Origin: Marinomonas spartinae
GTDB taxonomy: Bacteria > Pseudomonadota > Gammaproteobacteria > Pseudomonadales > Marinomonadaceae
Length of the DNA: 64,000 nucleotides
Assembly (NCBI RefSeq): GCF_900089775.1
Contig: NZ_FLOB01000003.1
Coordinates: 310,001-374,000, forward strand
Direction: 5' to 3'
The notes under the pieces are model-generated. The model was not told the origin of the DNA and ran no database searches. It saw only the letters and a program-made list of their open reading frames with translations. Shown piece after piece: positions 1-7,184 of the stretch (its first letter is position 1; the number at the start of each line of letters is the position of its first letter). Position numbers and translations under genes: made by a program.

Positions 1-1
1 T

Positions 2-715
2 GGTTTGGTTGCCAACAACCAAATGAATCTAAAACTGCATGCTGGCGAAGTACTCGCGCTAATCGGTCCAAATGGCGCAGGCAAAAGCACCATGTTTAAC
101 CAACTTTCTGCGGTCGATACACCAAGCGATGGTGAAATACTGTTTTTGAACCAAAGCTTAAAAGGCAAAAGCTCTCGCCAAGTGGCCCATATGGGCATGA
201 GCCGTACCTTCCAACACGTAAAGCTGCTCGCCACAATGACAGTGTTAGAAAACGTCGCACTGGGTGCTCACCTGCGCGGCAACAAAGGTATTATCAGCTC
301 AGCACTTCACATTGAACGTGAAGAAGAGCAACGCCTTCTACAAGAAGCGCAATACCAACTTGAGCGAGTTGGTCTAGGCGAACATCTCTACACAGAAGCA
401 GGCAGCCTATCTCTTGGGCAACAACGCATCCTTGAAATTGCTCGTGCGCTTTGTGCCGATCCATGCGTGTTGCTACTGGACGAGCCGGCAGCGGGGCTTC
501 GCCACAAGGAAAAACAAGCCCTTGCAGAACTACTCAAGAAACTACGACAAGAAGGCTTAGCCATTTTATTAGTTGAACATGACATGGACTTTGTGATGAA
601 TCTTGCCGATCGAATTGTGGTAATGGAATTTGGTGAAAAGATTGCGGAAGGTTTACCCGAAGAGGTCCAATCCAACCCTGCTGTTTTAGAAGCCTACTTG
701 GGAGGCGCAGAATAA
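2..715 (+). CDS. livG: Branched-chain amino-acid type ABC transporter ATPase LivG (5' end cut by window)
   Basis: Cytoplasmic ATPase of a LivFGHMJ-type importer for branched-chain amino acids or similar amides. The Walker A motif GPNGAGKST lies about 20 residues into the visible part, the ABC signature is LSLGQ, Walker B is LLLDEPAAGL and the H-loop is VEHDMDF. The open frame runs back to the window edge, and the usual LivG N-terminal strand (the FGGL.A region) is missing, so the true start lies outside. The TTG at 5 is therefore unlikely to be the real start. The stop codon overlaps the livF start by one base (TAATG), which indicates translational coupling. The family is clear; the substrate is inferred only from the family, and the permease and binding-protein genes are outside the window. 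Confidence 0.93.
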   Translation, partial: GLVANNQMNLKLHAGEVLALIGPNGAGKSTMFNQLSAVDTPSDGEILFLNQSLKGKSSRQVAHMGMSRTFQHVKLLATMTVLENVALGAHLRGNKGIISSALHIEREEEQRLLQEAQYQLERVGLGEHLYTEAGSLSLGQQRILEIARALCADPCVLLLDEPAAGLRHKEKQALAELLKKLRQEGLAILLVEHDMDFVMNLADRIVVMEFGEKIAEGLPEEVQSNPAVLEAYLGGAE

Positions 716-1476
716 TGACTCAAGCCACAGAAAAAAACCTACTCGACGTCAGCGATCTTCACGTTGCCTATGGCAAAGTAGAAGCCCTTACTGGTATCGA
801 TCTAACCTTAAAAGAGGGGAAACTGGTCACCGTTATCGGCCCGAACGGCGCAGGTAAAACCACGCTATTATCAGCCATCATGGGAATATTACCCTCCAAA
901 GGCACAATTCACTTTAATGGCCAAGATTTTATCTGCCCAAATGTTGAAACCTTGGTTGGTCATGGCCTTGGTCTGGTTCCAGAAAAGCGCGAGCTTTTCT
1001 CCACCATGACCGTTCAGGACAATCTATTACTGGGTGCGTTCCAGCGTTACCGTCGAGGGGATAAAAGTTACAACCAAACCTTGAACGAAATTTATGAGCT
1101 CTTCCCTCGCCTATGGGAACGTCGCCAACAGCAGGCCGGCACTTTATCCGGTGGCGAACGACAAATGCTGGCGATTGGTCGCGCCATGATGAGCAAACCA
1201 AAACTCTTAATGCTAGATGAACCTAGCCTCGGGTTAGCGCCGTTAATTACACGTGAAATTTTTCGTATTTTTACCGATTTACGTAGCCAAGGTGTCTCAA
1301 TACTTCTGGTGGAACAAAACGCTCGCGCGGCACTAAAAGTAGCGGATTACGCCTATGTTCTAGAAGGTGGGCAAGTTGCCATGCAAGGCCCAGCATCAGA
1401 GCTTGCCAATGACCCCAAGGTGATCGAAGCCTATTTAGGGTTAGCAAGCAAGCACCAAGAACTGCTTTCCAGCTAA
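715..1476 (+). CDS. livF: Branched-chain amino-acid type ABC transporter ATPase LivF
   Basis: Second ATPase of the Liv-type importer, 253 residues, which pairs with LivG on the cytoplasmic face of the permease. Walker A is GPNGAGKTT near residue 42, the signature is LSGGE, and Walker B is LLMLDEPSLGLAP. The H-loop position reads VEQNA, the Gln-containing form usual in LivF. The ATG overlaps the livG stop by one base and follows a GGGAGG-like ribosome site inside livG. A hairpin followed by a T-run about 35 bases after the stop ends the operon. The function is certain at family level; the transported compound cannot be read from the sequence. Confidence 0.94.
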   Translation: MTQATEKNLLDVSDLHVAYGKVEALTGIDLTLKEGKLVTVIGPNGAGKTTLLSAIMGILPSKGTIHFNGQDFICPNVETLVGHGLGLVPEKRELFSTMTVQDNLLLGAFQRYRRGDKSYNQTLNEIYELFPRLWERRQQQAGTLSGGERQMLAIGRAMMSKPKLLMLDEPSLGLAPLITREIFRIFTDLRSQGVSILLVEQNARAALKVADYAYVLEGGQVAMQGPASELANDPKVIEAYLGLASKHQELLSS

Positions 1477-1511
1477 GGAGATTCCCAAAAAACAAAGTTT
1501 ACCAACAGCCG

Positions 1512-1548
1512 GAGAGAGCCCTCATCTTTGAGGATCTCTCATTTTTTA
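1512..1548 (+). terminator. Rho-independent terminator after livF
   Basis: The two arms read GAGAGAGCCCTCA and TGAGGATCTCTC around a TCTT loop and are followed by ATTTTTTAA. The stem has a small mismatch near its middle. It separates the liv operon from the ketopantoate-reductase gene. Confidence 0.75.
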
Positions 1549-1563
1549 ATGGAAAAATGAATT

Positions 1564-2541
1564 ATGAACATTTGTATTGCAGGCGCTGGCGCTATTGGAT
1601 GTACACTCGCTGCCCGCCTAACCAAATCAGGTCAAAATGTTAAAGTACTTGCCAGAGGTGCAACGCTTGAAACGCTTCAAAAGAAAGGTATCCATCTTAC
1701 AGATATAGATGGCGAACACAGAGTCAACGTCATTGCCTCAGACTCAGCAGAAGAATTAGGCTCACAAGATCTTATTTTTATTTGTAGCAAAGCCCCTGCC
1801 TTGCCAACAATGTTAAAGCTGATCGCTCCTATGCTACAGGAAAAAACCGTGGTTATTCCTGTGGTAAACGGCATTCCATGGTGGTATTTCCAAGGCATTG
1901 AGGGACGCTTTTCTGGTGATTGCATTCAAGCCATCGACCCTGAAGGCAGTGTTAGCAAATTGCTATCTTACAATCACCTCATTGGTTGCGTGGTATTTAT
2001 TACCGCATTTAGAAACTCACCAGGTGTCGTCACCTCAACCAATCCTCACCTCATCGTATTTGGTGAAATAAATCACCAAATGAGTGAACGACTTGAGCAA
2101 GTGCGAAAGGTAATGGAAGACGCTGGTATCGAAGCGCGAGCCACAGACAATATTCGCGACCAGATATGGACCAAAGTCGCTGCCAATATCACTTCCAACC
2201 CACTTTCCGTTGTAACCAAAGGCACTCTTGAGCAACTCTATAGCGACACTCGCTTAAAACCTCTCGTGCGCAAAGTACTCGATGAAGTTTTACTGGTTGC
2301 CGCCGCTTACGGCGCACGAATTCGTTTTGATCCTCACACCTTTATGGAACTTGGAGCAGGCATGGGTGCAGTTAAAACCTCCATGTTACAAGACTACGAA
2401 GCGAATCAGCCCTTAGAACTTGACGCGATCGGCTATGCCGTCTTAGAACTGGCAAGCAAGGTAAGCATCCCAATGATCGCCACACAGCAGTTGCTGGATC
2501 TCACCCACTTTATTGCTTCACAACCCCAAGCAAATTCTTAA
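1564..2541 (+). CDS. Ketopantoate reductase family (PanE/ApbA) NADP-dependent dehydrogenase
   Basis: 325 residues with an N-terminal Rossmann fold opening with GAGAIGC, and the ApbA C-terminal helical domain. The motif WTKVAANITSNPL carries the conserved Lys and Asn-Pro residues of the family near residue 200. Classical PanE reduces 2-dehydropantoate to pantoate with NADPH. Members of this size located beside catabolic genes often act on other 2-oxo or hydroxy acids. The next gene, a class II aldolase, starts 27 bases downstream, and the pair is bracketed by two terminators, so they form a two-gene operon. That setting argues for a catabolic paralogue rather than the vitamin B5 enzyme, which is an inference. 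Confidence 0.85.
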   Translation: MNICIAGAGAIGCTLAARLTKSGQNVKVLARGATLETLQKKGIHLTDIDGEHRVNVIASDSAEELGSQDLIFICSKAPALPTMLKLIAPMLQEKTVVIPVVNGIPWWYFQGIEGRFSGDCIQAIDPEGSVSKLLSYNHLIGCVVFITAFRNSPGVVTSTNPHLIVFGEINHQMSERLEQVRKVMEDAGIEARATDNIRDQIWTKVAANITSNPLSVVTKGTLEQLYSDTRLKPLVRKVLDEVLLVAAAYGARIRFDPHTFMELGAGMGAVKTSMLQDYEANQPLELDAIGYAVLELASKVSIPMIATQQLLDLTHFIASQPQANS

Positions 2542-2568
2542 CACTGACGAAATGGAGAGAACACACTC

Positions 2569-3330
2569 ATGAGCAATTCAACAAAACGCCCCACCCACAT
2601 TAGCGAAGAAGAATGGGCGCTTCGCATAAAATTAGCCCATTGCTACCACCTAATAGATTTTTTTGGCTGGACTGAGACGATTTTTAATCATATCTCAGCC
2701 CGCCTGCCCCACATTGAAGGCGAATATTTAGTGAATCCATTCGGGTTAAATTACACTGAAATCACCCCGGAAAATCTCATCAAGGTGGATGTTAACGGCC
2801 ATAAATTAGACGACTCTCCATACGATGGTAATCCGGCAGGTTTTGCGCTTCACGGCGCCATTCACGCTGCACGACAAGACATACATTGTGTCATCCACAC
2901 TCACACCAATGAAGTCTCAGCCATCGCAATGAAAAAACAAGGTTTCAGCCACGACAGTTTTTACGGCGCGCAACTTTATGGGCGTGTTGGTTATCATGAG
3001 TTTGAAGGCATTACTTTATTTGATGATGAAAAAAGCCGCATGCTGGAGAGCCTAGGACAAAAGCACATTCTTGTCTTACGAAATCATGGTATCGCAGTGG
3101 GAGAATTTGATATAGAGCGCACCTTCTTCCTTCTCTGGACAGTACAACGTGCTGCAGAAATTCAGGTAACGTCTGGAGCGCTAGGTGGTGAAGATGTATT
3201 ACTAGAACAAAGCATACGCAAAAAGTGTGCTGATCTAACACAAATGCTCATTAAAGATAGTGGCTTTGCTGATAAGTTTTACAGTGCAATGGTTCGCAAA
3301 ATGGAATCTGAAAAAGGCCCTTGTTGGTAA
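2569..3330 (+). CDS. Class II aldolase/adducin family protein
   Basis: 253 residues. The family uses a divalent metal held by histidines to cleave or rearrange aldol-type substrates such as fuculose-, ribulose- or 3-oxo-4-phosphate compounds. The metal-ligand motif HTHT lies in the segment from residue 106 to 112, and the third His is in LRNHGIAVG near residue 177. ATG follows a TGGAGAG ribosome site with good spacing. It is probably cotranscribed with the upstream ketopantoate-reductase-family gene and is closed by a strong terminator. The substrate is unknown. Pairing an aldolase with an oxidoreductase suggests a short carbonyl-compound degradation route. Confidence 0.88.
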   Translation: MSNSTKRPTHISEEEWALRIKLAHCYHLIDFFGWTETIFNHISARLPHIEGEYLVNPFGLNYTEITPENLIKVDVNGHKLDDSPYDGNPAGFALHGAIHAARQDIHCVIHTHTNEVSAIAMKKQGFSHDSFYGAQLYGRVGYHEFEGITLFDDEKSRMLESLGQKHILVLRNHGIAVGEFDIERTFFLLWTVQRAAEIQVTSGALGGEDVLLEQSIRKKCADLTQMLIKDSGFADKFYSAMVRKMESEKGPCW

Positions 3331-3339
3331 TACAACCTT

Positions 3340-3368
3340 AAAAGAGCCAGCCTATGGCTGGCTCTTTT
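3340..3368 (+). terminator. Rho-independent terminator after the aldolase gene
   Basis: A perfect stem AAAAGAGCCAGCC / GGCTGGCTCTTTT closes on a TAT loop, with A- and T-rich ends on each side. It should work on both strands and isolates the downstream marR promoter. Confidence 0.92.
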
Positions 3369-3391
3369 ACATGGCATATCTTAAAAATTAA

Positions 3392-3420
3392 TTGCAAATG
3401 AGAATCATTATTGATATAAA
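3392..3420 (+). promoter_or_regulatory. Sigma-70 promoter with embedded Fur-box-like operator, upstream of marR
   Basis: The -35 element is TTGCAA (3392-3397), the spacer is 17 bases, and the -10 element is TATAAA (3415-3420). Bases 3394-3412 match 15 of 19 positions of the classical Fur consensus GATAATGATAATCATTATC, including the core TGA.AATCATTAT. The operator therefore fills the gap between -35 and -10, the usual place for iron-dependent repression. Its only downstream gene is the MarR-family regulator. Confidence 0.6.
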
Positions 3421-3435
3421 CACTTGATAATTCAA

Positions 3436-3464
3436 TTGACTAAAAACGTCATTTTTTGTACATT
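3436..3464 (+). promoter_or_regulatory. Second candidate sigma-70 promoter for marR
   Basis: The -35 element TTGACT (3436-3441) is followed by a 17-base spacer and the -10 element TACATT (3459-3464). It lies about 30 bases before the marR ATG and outside the Fur-box-like sequence, so it could give iron-independent expression. Confidence 0.4.
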
Positions 3465-3493
3465 TTCACCCTTCTTAAAAGCAAGGACTCTTA

Positions 3494-3976
3494 ATGAGCA
3501 GCAAACCTAGAACACCGCGAAGCCAACGATTTAACCCTGCAAGTGATGACTTCCATAAAGAAGATTTTCCATTTTACTGGTTAAATCAAGTTCATGGTCG
3601 TTACAGTGCTGCCATTGAAAAAGCATTAAAAAAAGTGAACCTTGACATCCCTAGATGGCGAATTCTATTCACCTTAAAAGAAGAAGGTACCTGTAGTATC
3701 TCGCAGATAGCAGTTCACGCGATAGCAAAGCTGCCCACCGTAACAAAAATCATTCAACGCATGAAACAAGATGGCCTTGTAGATACAAGAGCAAGAAGTG
3801 ATGATGGCCGAGTCACAGAAGTATTGATCACTGAAAAAGGCATCGCTGCTGTTGAAGATATCCGCTTTGCCACCAAAGATTTATTCAAACAAAGTTTTAA
3901 AGGCATGACAGAAGCAAAAATACAAAGACTCAATAAATTACTTGAAGAGCTGTTCCACAATTTACCAGAACACTAA
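3494..3976 (+). CDS. MarR family transcriptional regulator
   Basis: 160 residues with a winged helix-turn-helix at roughly residues 50 to 125: RWRILFTLKEEG, the recognition-helix region KLPTVTKIIQRM, and the wing DDGRVTEVLIT. MarR dimers typically repress catabolic or stress genes and release DNA when they bind a small phenolic or organic acid. ATG follows an AAGGAC ribosome site. The upstream promoter contains a Fur-box-like sequence, so its expression may respond to iron. The likely target is the aldolase/reductase operon or the transporter just upstream, but this is only neighbourhood inference. Confidence 0.9.
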   Translation: MSSKPRTPRSQRFNPASDDFHKEDFPFYWLNQVHGRYSAAIEKALKKVNLDIPRWRILFTLKEEGTCSISQIAVHAIAKLPTVTKIIQRMKQDGLVDTRARSDDGRVTEVLITEKGIAAVEDIRFATKDLFKQSFKGMTEAKIQRLNKLLEELFHNLPEH

Positions 3977-3990
3977 AACGAAAGGCTTGA

Positions 3991-4246
3991 ACATTTTACC
4001 TATACTACGATATAACTCTTTTAAAGCCCCTTCGTCTTATTAGTAAATATCAAAAACACGTATTAGATGAAACAGTTACGAATTTACCCAGCGTCAAGTA
4101 CACGCCCTTATCTTACCCTCCGGAGATTGCTCCTCATCGTCAAACACGCACAAAGGCTTATTAACGATGACTACCAAGAGCAGATGATCGAACCCAATGA
4201 GGCCAACGTTCTAGACATCACCAACCGGAAAGGCAAAGACAACTAA
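3991..4246 (+). pseudogene. Possible decayed ORF in two frames
   Basis: This lies in the 477-base gap between marR and the VF530 gene. One frame is open without a start codon from 3991 to 4164, and an overlapping frame is open from 4148 to 4246 and ends with a TAA. Both give protein-like rather than random composition, such as YPPEIAPHRQTRTKAY, then DDYQEQMIEPNEANVLDITN. I do not recognise the family. It may be the frame-broken tail of a lost gene or chance. Nothing else is visible in the rest of the gap apart from the hairpin at 4286-4303. Confidence 0.2.
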
Positions 4247-4270
4247 CAGCTAGCGATAACGGACACACCA

Positions 4271-4310
4271 TAAAAATAAAAAAACGCGCCACCTAAGTGA
4301 CGCACCTTTT
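4271..4310 (-). terminator. Hairpin terminator, mainly minus strand
   Basis: Stem GCGCCAC / GTGACGC (4286-4292 and 4297-4303, one wobble pair) around CTAA. On the minus strand it is followed by GTTTTTTTATTTTTA, so it can end the VF530 transcript. The plus strand has a shorter run of T. Confidence 0.6.
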
Positions 4311-4453
4311 TATCATCCAACTTATTCAAGTACTCTAGCCATCAAGCATTTCCACTCCAAACCGCTTCAACAAATACGGCATGTCTTATGATAAGAATCG
4401 GGGGATATGACGCTAAATCTTAATCCTCAAAGAAAACATCAATCTTTGACCCG

Positions 4454-4675
4454 TTAAGAGGTAAATGTCTTTATATAAAGAGCTTCAACCTTATTTCGAG
4501 CCCATTCAGTTTTACGCAGAAACTTTAAACTGGACTTCACCGATGGGTCACTTTTAAAGCAATTAATATTGATACGAGTCGCTAACTCGTCCCAGCCATA
4601 ATACTCAACCAGATCTGTGACAATTTTTTCCAGTTTTATACCGTGTAAAGGGTTATTAACTTGTGTTCCGACCAT
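4454..4675 (-). CDS. VF530 family (DUF2132) small DNA-binding protein
   Basis: 73 residues. It matches the VF530/DUF2132 family throughout: NNPLHG near the start, [33 protein letters not shown] (shown here only as its landmark words) and [10 protein letters not shown] at the end. The Vibrio fischeri prototype has a small helical fold and was reported to bind DNA. The full family length is present, so the gene is intact. It stands alone on the minus strand, surrounded by low-coding DNA and followed by a hairpin terminator. Its cellular role is not established. Confidence 0.88.
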   Translation of the reverse strand: MVGTQVNNPLHGIKLEKIVTDLVEYYGWDELATRININCFKSDPSVKSSLKFLRKTEWARNKVEALYIKTFTS

Positions 4676-4775
4676 ATCTCTTTATTCCTATCGATCAATT
4701 GGCTATTTAATAGAGAGTATACAGCAAGCAAAAAAAAGCCGCTTAAAGATAATGCGACTAAAAAGCTCCACCTAG

Positions 4776-5049
4776 CGAGTTCCTAGTAAAGCCAGCTTAT
4801 TGGAGACACTCAAACAATCGGGGATTATGATTCCTTTTTTCTGCCGTGATGGAATGAAGTATGCCGAACCTGTGAATGAATTGGTACTTCCTAGAAGATG
4901 AAGTCGATTATCGCAATTACGCTCTAAGTGATGCAGAAAGAAAAGGCAATCAGGCGACACCACCCTGCGTATCAAGAGCACTGGCGGAGACAAAGTTTCA
5001 CAGAGTGAACCGGAATACTTTATCTTCTCCCCCCAACCAGCACCCCTAA
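4776..5049 (+). pseudogene. Possible frameshifted gene remnant
   Basis: Two adjacent open frames join into one plausible protein only if a frameshift is assumed near 4880-4900. The first (4776-4901) reads SLLETLKQSG, then IPFFCRDGMKYAEPV. The second (4876-5049) reads NWYFLEDEVDYRNYALSDAE and ends NQHP. The composition looks coding, but no start with a ribosome site is present and I do not recognise a family. The rival minus-strand 73-codon ORF over the same bases is cysteine- and histidine-rich and looks like a shadow. Confidence 0.25.
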
Positions 5050-5496
5050 CGCCCCAAAGTTATTTCCTGCGAGATTATCGCTCAACCACGGTGCGCTTAC
5101 ATTTTTTTGCAATCAGAAACATATTTTTTTAAATATAAATTTTTCACATCAAACAAGCGACAATAACTTCCTCACCCCTCTTCAGAAACCAATAAAGAAT
5201 GAATAAAAGAATAAAAATCAAAAACTTAAAACCAAAAAACGCAATCAAAAAATATTCAGAGCACGCTATTTCTTACCCTTCCAAATAAAATAATCAACAC
5301 AATATAGCTTGGCACAATACTTGAATGCATGAATATTTACTTGAACATTCAATTAAAAATATGCTTTTATAAAAATGCATTATGGCTCCCTCTCAGGCGA
5401 GTCGAATTAAAGTTCAAATAAAAATTATTGCGGATCAAACCGCCAAATGCAGCTCAAACTATCTCTAGATAGTGAGCACCGTCAAGGAGACACCCA
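5050..5496. other. A+T-rich gap before the TRAP operon
   Basis: No gene is seen in these 447 bases. The stretch is A+T-rich with many short A and T runs and looks like an extended promoter and leader region. It holds the -24/-12-like element described separately, and an AAGGAGA ribosome site for dctP at its end. Confidence 0.5.
5310..5325 (+). promoter_or_regulatory. Candidate sigma-54 (-24/-12) promoter for the TRAP operon
   Basis: TGGCAC, then five bases, then TTGAA, against the consensus TGGCAC-N5-TTGCA. The spacing is exact and the only mismatch is the C of the -12 GC. The same bases can also be read as a weak sigma-70 promoter (TTGGCA, 17 bases, AATATT). It lies about 170 bases before the dctP ATG, leaving a long leader. 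C4-dicarboxylate TRAP operons elsewhere are often sigma-54 dependent. Confidence 0.3.
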
Positions 5497-6531
5497 ATGC
5501 CTTACAAGCCATTAGTAACTGCATTTCTTTCATCCATTGCCCTAATGGGAGCCATCGAAGCAAGTGCTTCCACAGTCCGTCTAGATATTCAAAGCGCCTG
5601 GCCACTTACACTACCAGCCAGTGGACAAAGTGCTCAGCATTTAGCTGACAGACTCAAAGCCACCTCAAAAGACATAAGAGTAAAACTTTATTCAGCGGGA
5701 AAACTGGTTTCACCACTAGAAATCTTTGACGCAGTTCAACAAGGAACTCTGGATGCTGGCTACACATCACCACTCTACGTTGCCGGACGATTCCCTGCTC
5801 TACAACTTTTTGGCGGCGTACCATTTGGTCCATCAGCTTTAGAGTATTTGGATTGGATTTATAACGGCGGCGGCTTAAAAATATGGCGTGATATATATGC
5901 TAAACAAGGCGTTATGACCGTCCCATGTGGCTTAATGGATTCTGAAGCTGGTGGCTGGTATAACTTCGAGATCAACACTCCGAGTGATCTAAAAGGCAAA
6001 AAAATTCGATTCGCAGGACTGGCTGGTGAAGTAATGAAAAAAGCTGGCGCGTCAGTTGTACTACTTGGTAGTGGCGATATCTACCCTAATTTAGAACGTG
6101 GCGTCATAGATGGAACGGAATTTTCCATGCCTGCGATTGATGCTGCAATGGGCTTTGAAAAAGTTGCCAAATATTACTATTTACCCGGCTGGCATCAACC
6201 TGCTGCAATCAATGAGCTCATTATTAATAAGCGCAAATGGGACTCTATGAGTGCAGCCCAACAAGACCTAATTGAAGATACTTGTCGTGAAACTCAACTA
6301 TGGACAATCTCTTCTACCACTATCGCCAACGCCGAAGCCATTAAGAAGTTCAAAGCCGCAGGTACCAAAATTAAATCATTCCCTCCTGCCGTTCTAGCCG
6401 CCTTCAAAAAAAGCACAGACGAAGTCATGAGTGAAGAAGCAAGCAAGGATGCAGATTTCAAACGCACCTTAGACTCACTCAATAGCTATCGTAAAAAAGT
6501 GTCTTTATGGACTGAATATAAAGGCAATTAA
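5497..6531 (+). CDS. TRAP transporter periplasmic solute-binding protein, TakP-like DctP
   Basis: 344 residues with a cleavable signal peptide ending near ASAS (about residue 25). It is the periplasmic ligand catcher for the DctQ-DctM membrane pair encoded next. The region GGWYNFEINTPSDLKGKK, then IRFAGLAGEV, contains the conserved arginine that pairs with the ligand carboxylate. GVIDGTEF, then VAKYYYLPGWHQP, is typical of the TakP branch, which binds 2-oxo monocarboxylates such as pyruvate. The substrate is therefore probably a 2-oxo or related monocarboxylate, inferred from branch motifs. A strong hairpin 9 bases after the stop would favour higher expression of this gene than of dctQM. Confidence 0.92.
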   Translation: MPYKPLVTAFLSSIALMGAIEASASTVRLDIQSAWPLTLPASGQSAQHLADRLKATSKDIRVKLYSAGKLVSPLEIFDAVQQGTLDAGYTSPLYVAGRFPALQLFGGVPFGPSALEYLDWIYNGGGLKIWRDIYAKQGVMTVPCGLMDSEAGGWYNFEINTPSDLKGKKIRFAGLAGEVMKKAGASVVLLGSGDIYPNLERGVIDGTEFSMPAIDAAMGFEKVAKYYYLPGWHQPAAINELIINKRKWDSMSAAQQDLIEDTCRETQLWTISSTTIANAEAIKKFKAAGTKIKSFPPAVLAAFKKSTDEVMSEEASKDADFKRTLDSLNSYRKKVSLWTEYKGN

Positions 6532-6539
6532 AGCCTAAT

Positions 6540-6574
6540 AAAACCGAGCATCGCCCTCAGTAATGCTCGGTTTT
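6540..6574 (+). terminator. Intra-operon terminator/attenuator after dctP
   Basis: A 12-bp perfect stem AAAACCGAGCAT / ATGCTCGGTTTT with an 11-base loop, followed by ATCTTT. It lies inside the TRAP operon, before dctQ. Confidence 0.85.
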
Positions 6575-6626
6575 ATCTTTAACGCCTGCTCCCCATCCTC
6601 ATCATACATAATCGGAGTATTTCTTG

Positions 6627-7184
6627 ATGCGCTGCGTAAACTCCATTGTTAAAAAAATTGAAGCCTTATCTGTTGCTATCGGAAAAACGGGCTCTCTCAT
6701 TTTGCCTATTCTCATCATTACCATCTTGATTAATGTGATATTACGCTATGTGTTCAATATCGGCTTGGTGGAATTAGAAGAAGTACAATGGCACCTAAAT
6801 GCTATAGTAGTCATGTCCTGCTTGGCTTACACCTATCAAGTTGATGAACACATTCGCGTTGATATTTTTCATTGTAGGTTCAGCCCTAAGCGCCGAGCTT
6901 GGGTCGAGATTCTTGGCATTTTATTTTTGTTTTTCCCCTATATTATTCTCGTCTCATGGCATGCATGGGAAATGGCCAGCTATTCTTGGTCATTACGTGA
7001 AGGTTCCCCAATGCCTTCTGGCTTACCCGCTCGCTACCTTATCAAAGGCTTTATGGCCCTTGGATTAAGCCTTTTAGCACTCCAAGGTGTGGCTATTCTG
7101 CTACACAATGTGGCTTTTTTGATTCAACCCAACAGCACATCCACACCATCAACTCCAGTGAATAAAGGGACGCATCATGAGTGA
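6627..7184 (+). CDS. TRAP transporter small membrane subunit DctQ
   Basis: About 185 residues with four predicted membrane segments: SLILPILIITILINVILRY, a second around residues 55-70, LFLFFPYIILVSWHAWE, and GFMALGLSLLALQGVAILL. This is the DctQ fold, which packs against the large DctM subunit. The motif LEEVQWHLNAIVVM is typical of the family. The open frame begins at a TTG at 6624, but the ATG at 6627 sits better behind CGGAG and is preferred. Its end overlaps the dctM start by 8 bases, showing translational coupling. Confidence 0.9.
   Translation: MRCVNSIVKKIEALSVAIGKTGSLILPILIITILINVILRYVFNIGLVELEEVQWHLNAIVVMSCLAYTYQVDEHIRVDIFHCRFSPKRRAWVEILGILFLFFPYIILVSWHAWEMASYSWSLREGSPMPSGLPARYLIKGFMALGLSLLALQGVAILLHNVAFLIQPNSTSTPSTPVNKGTHHE

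Noticed and set aside
4772..4993. 73-codon minus-strand open frame as a real gene
   Set aside because: Poor start context, Cys/His/Arg-rich composition and a more protein-like reading on the opposite strand.
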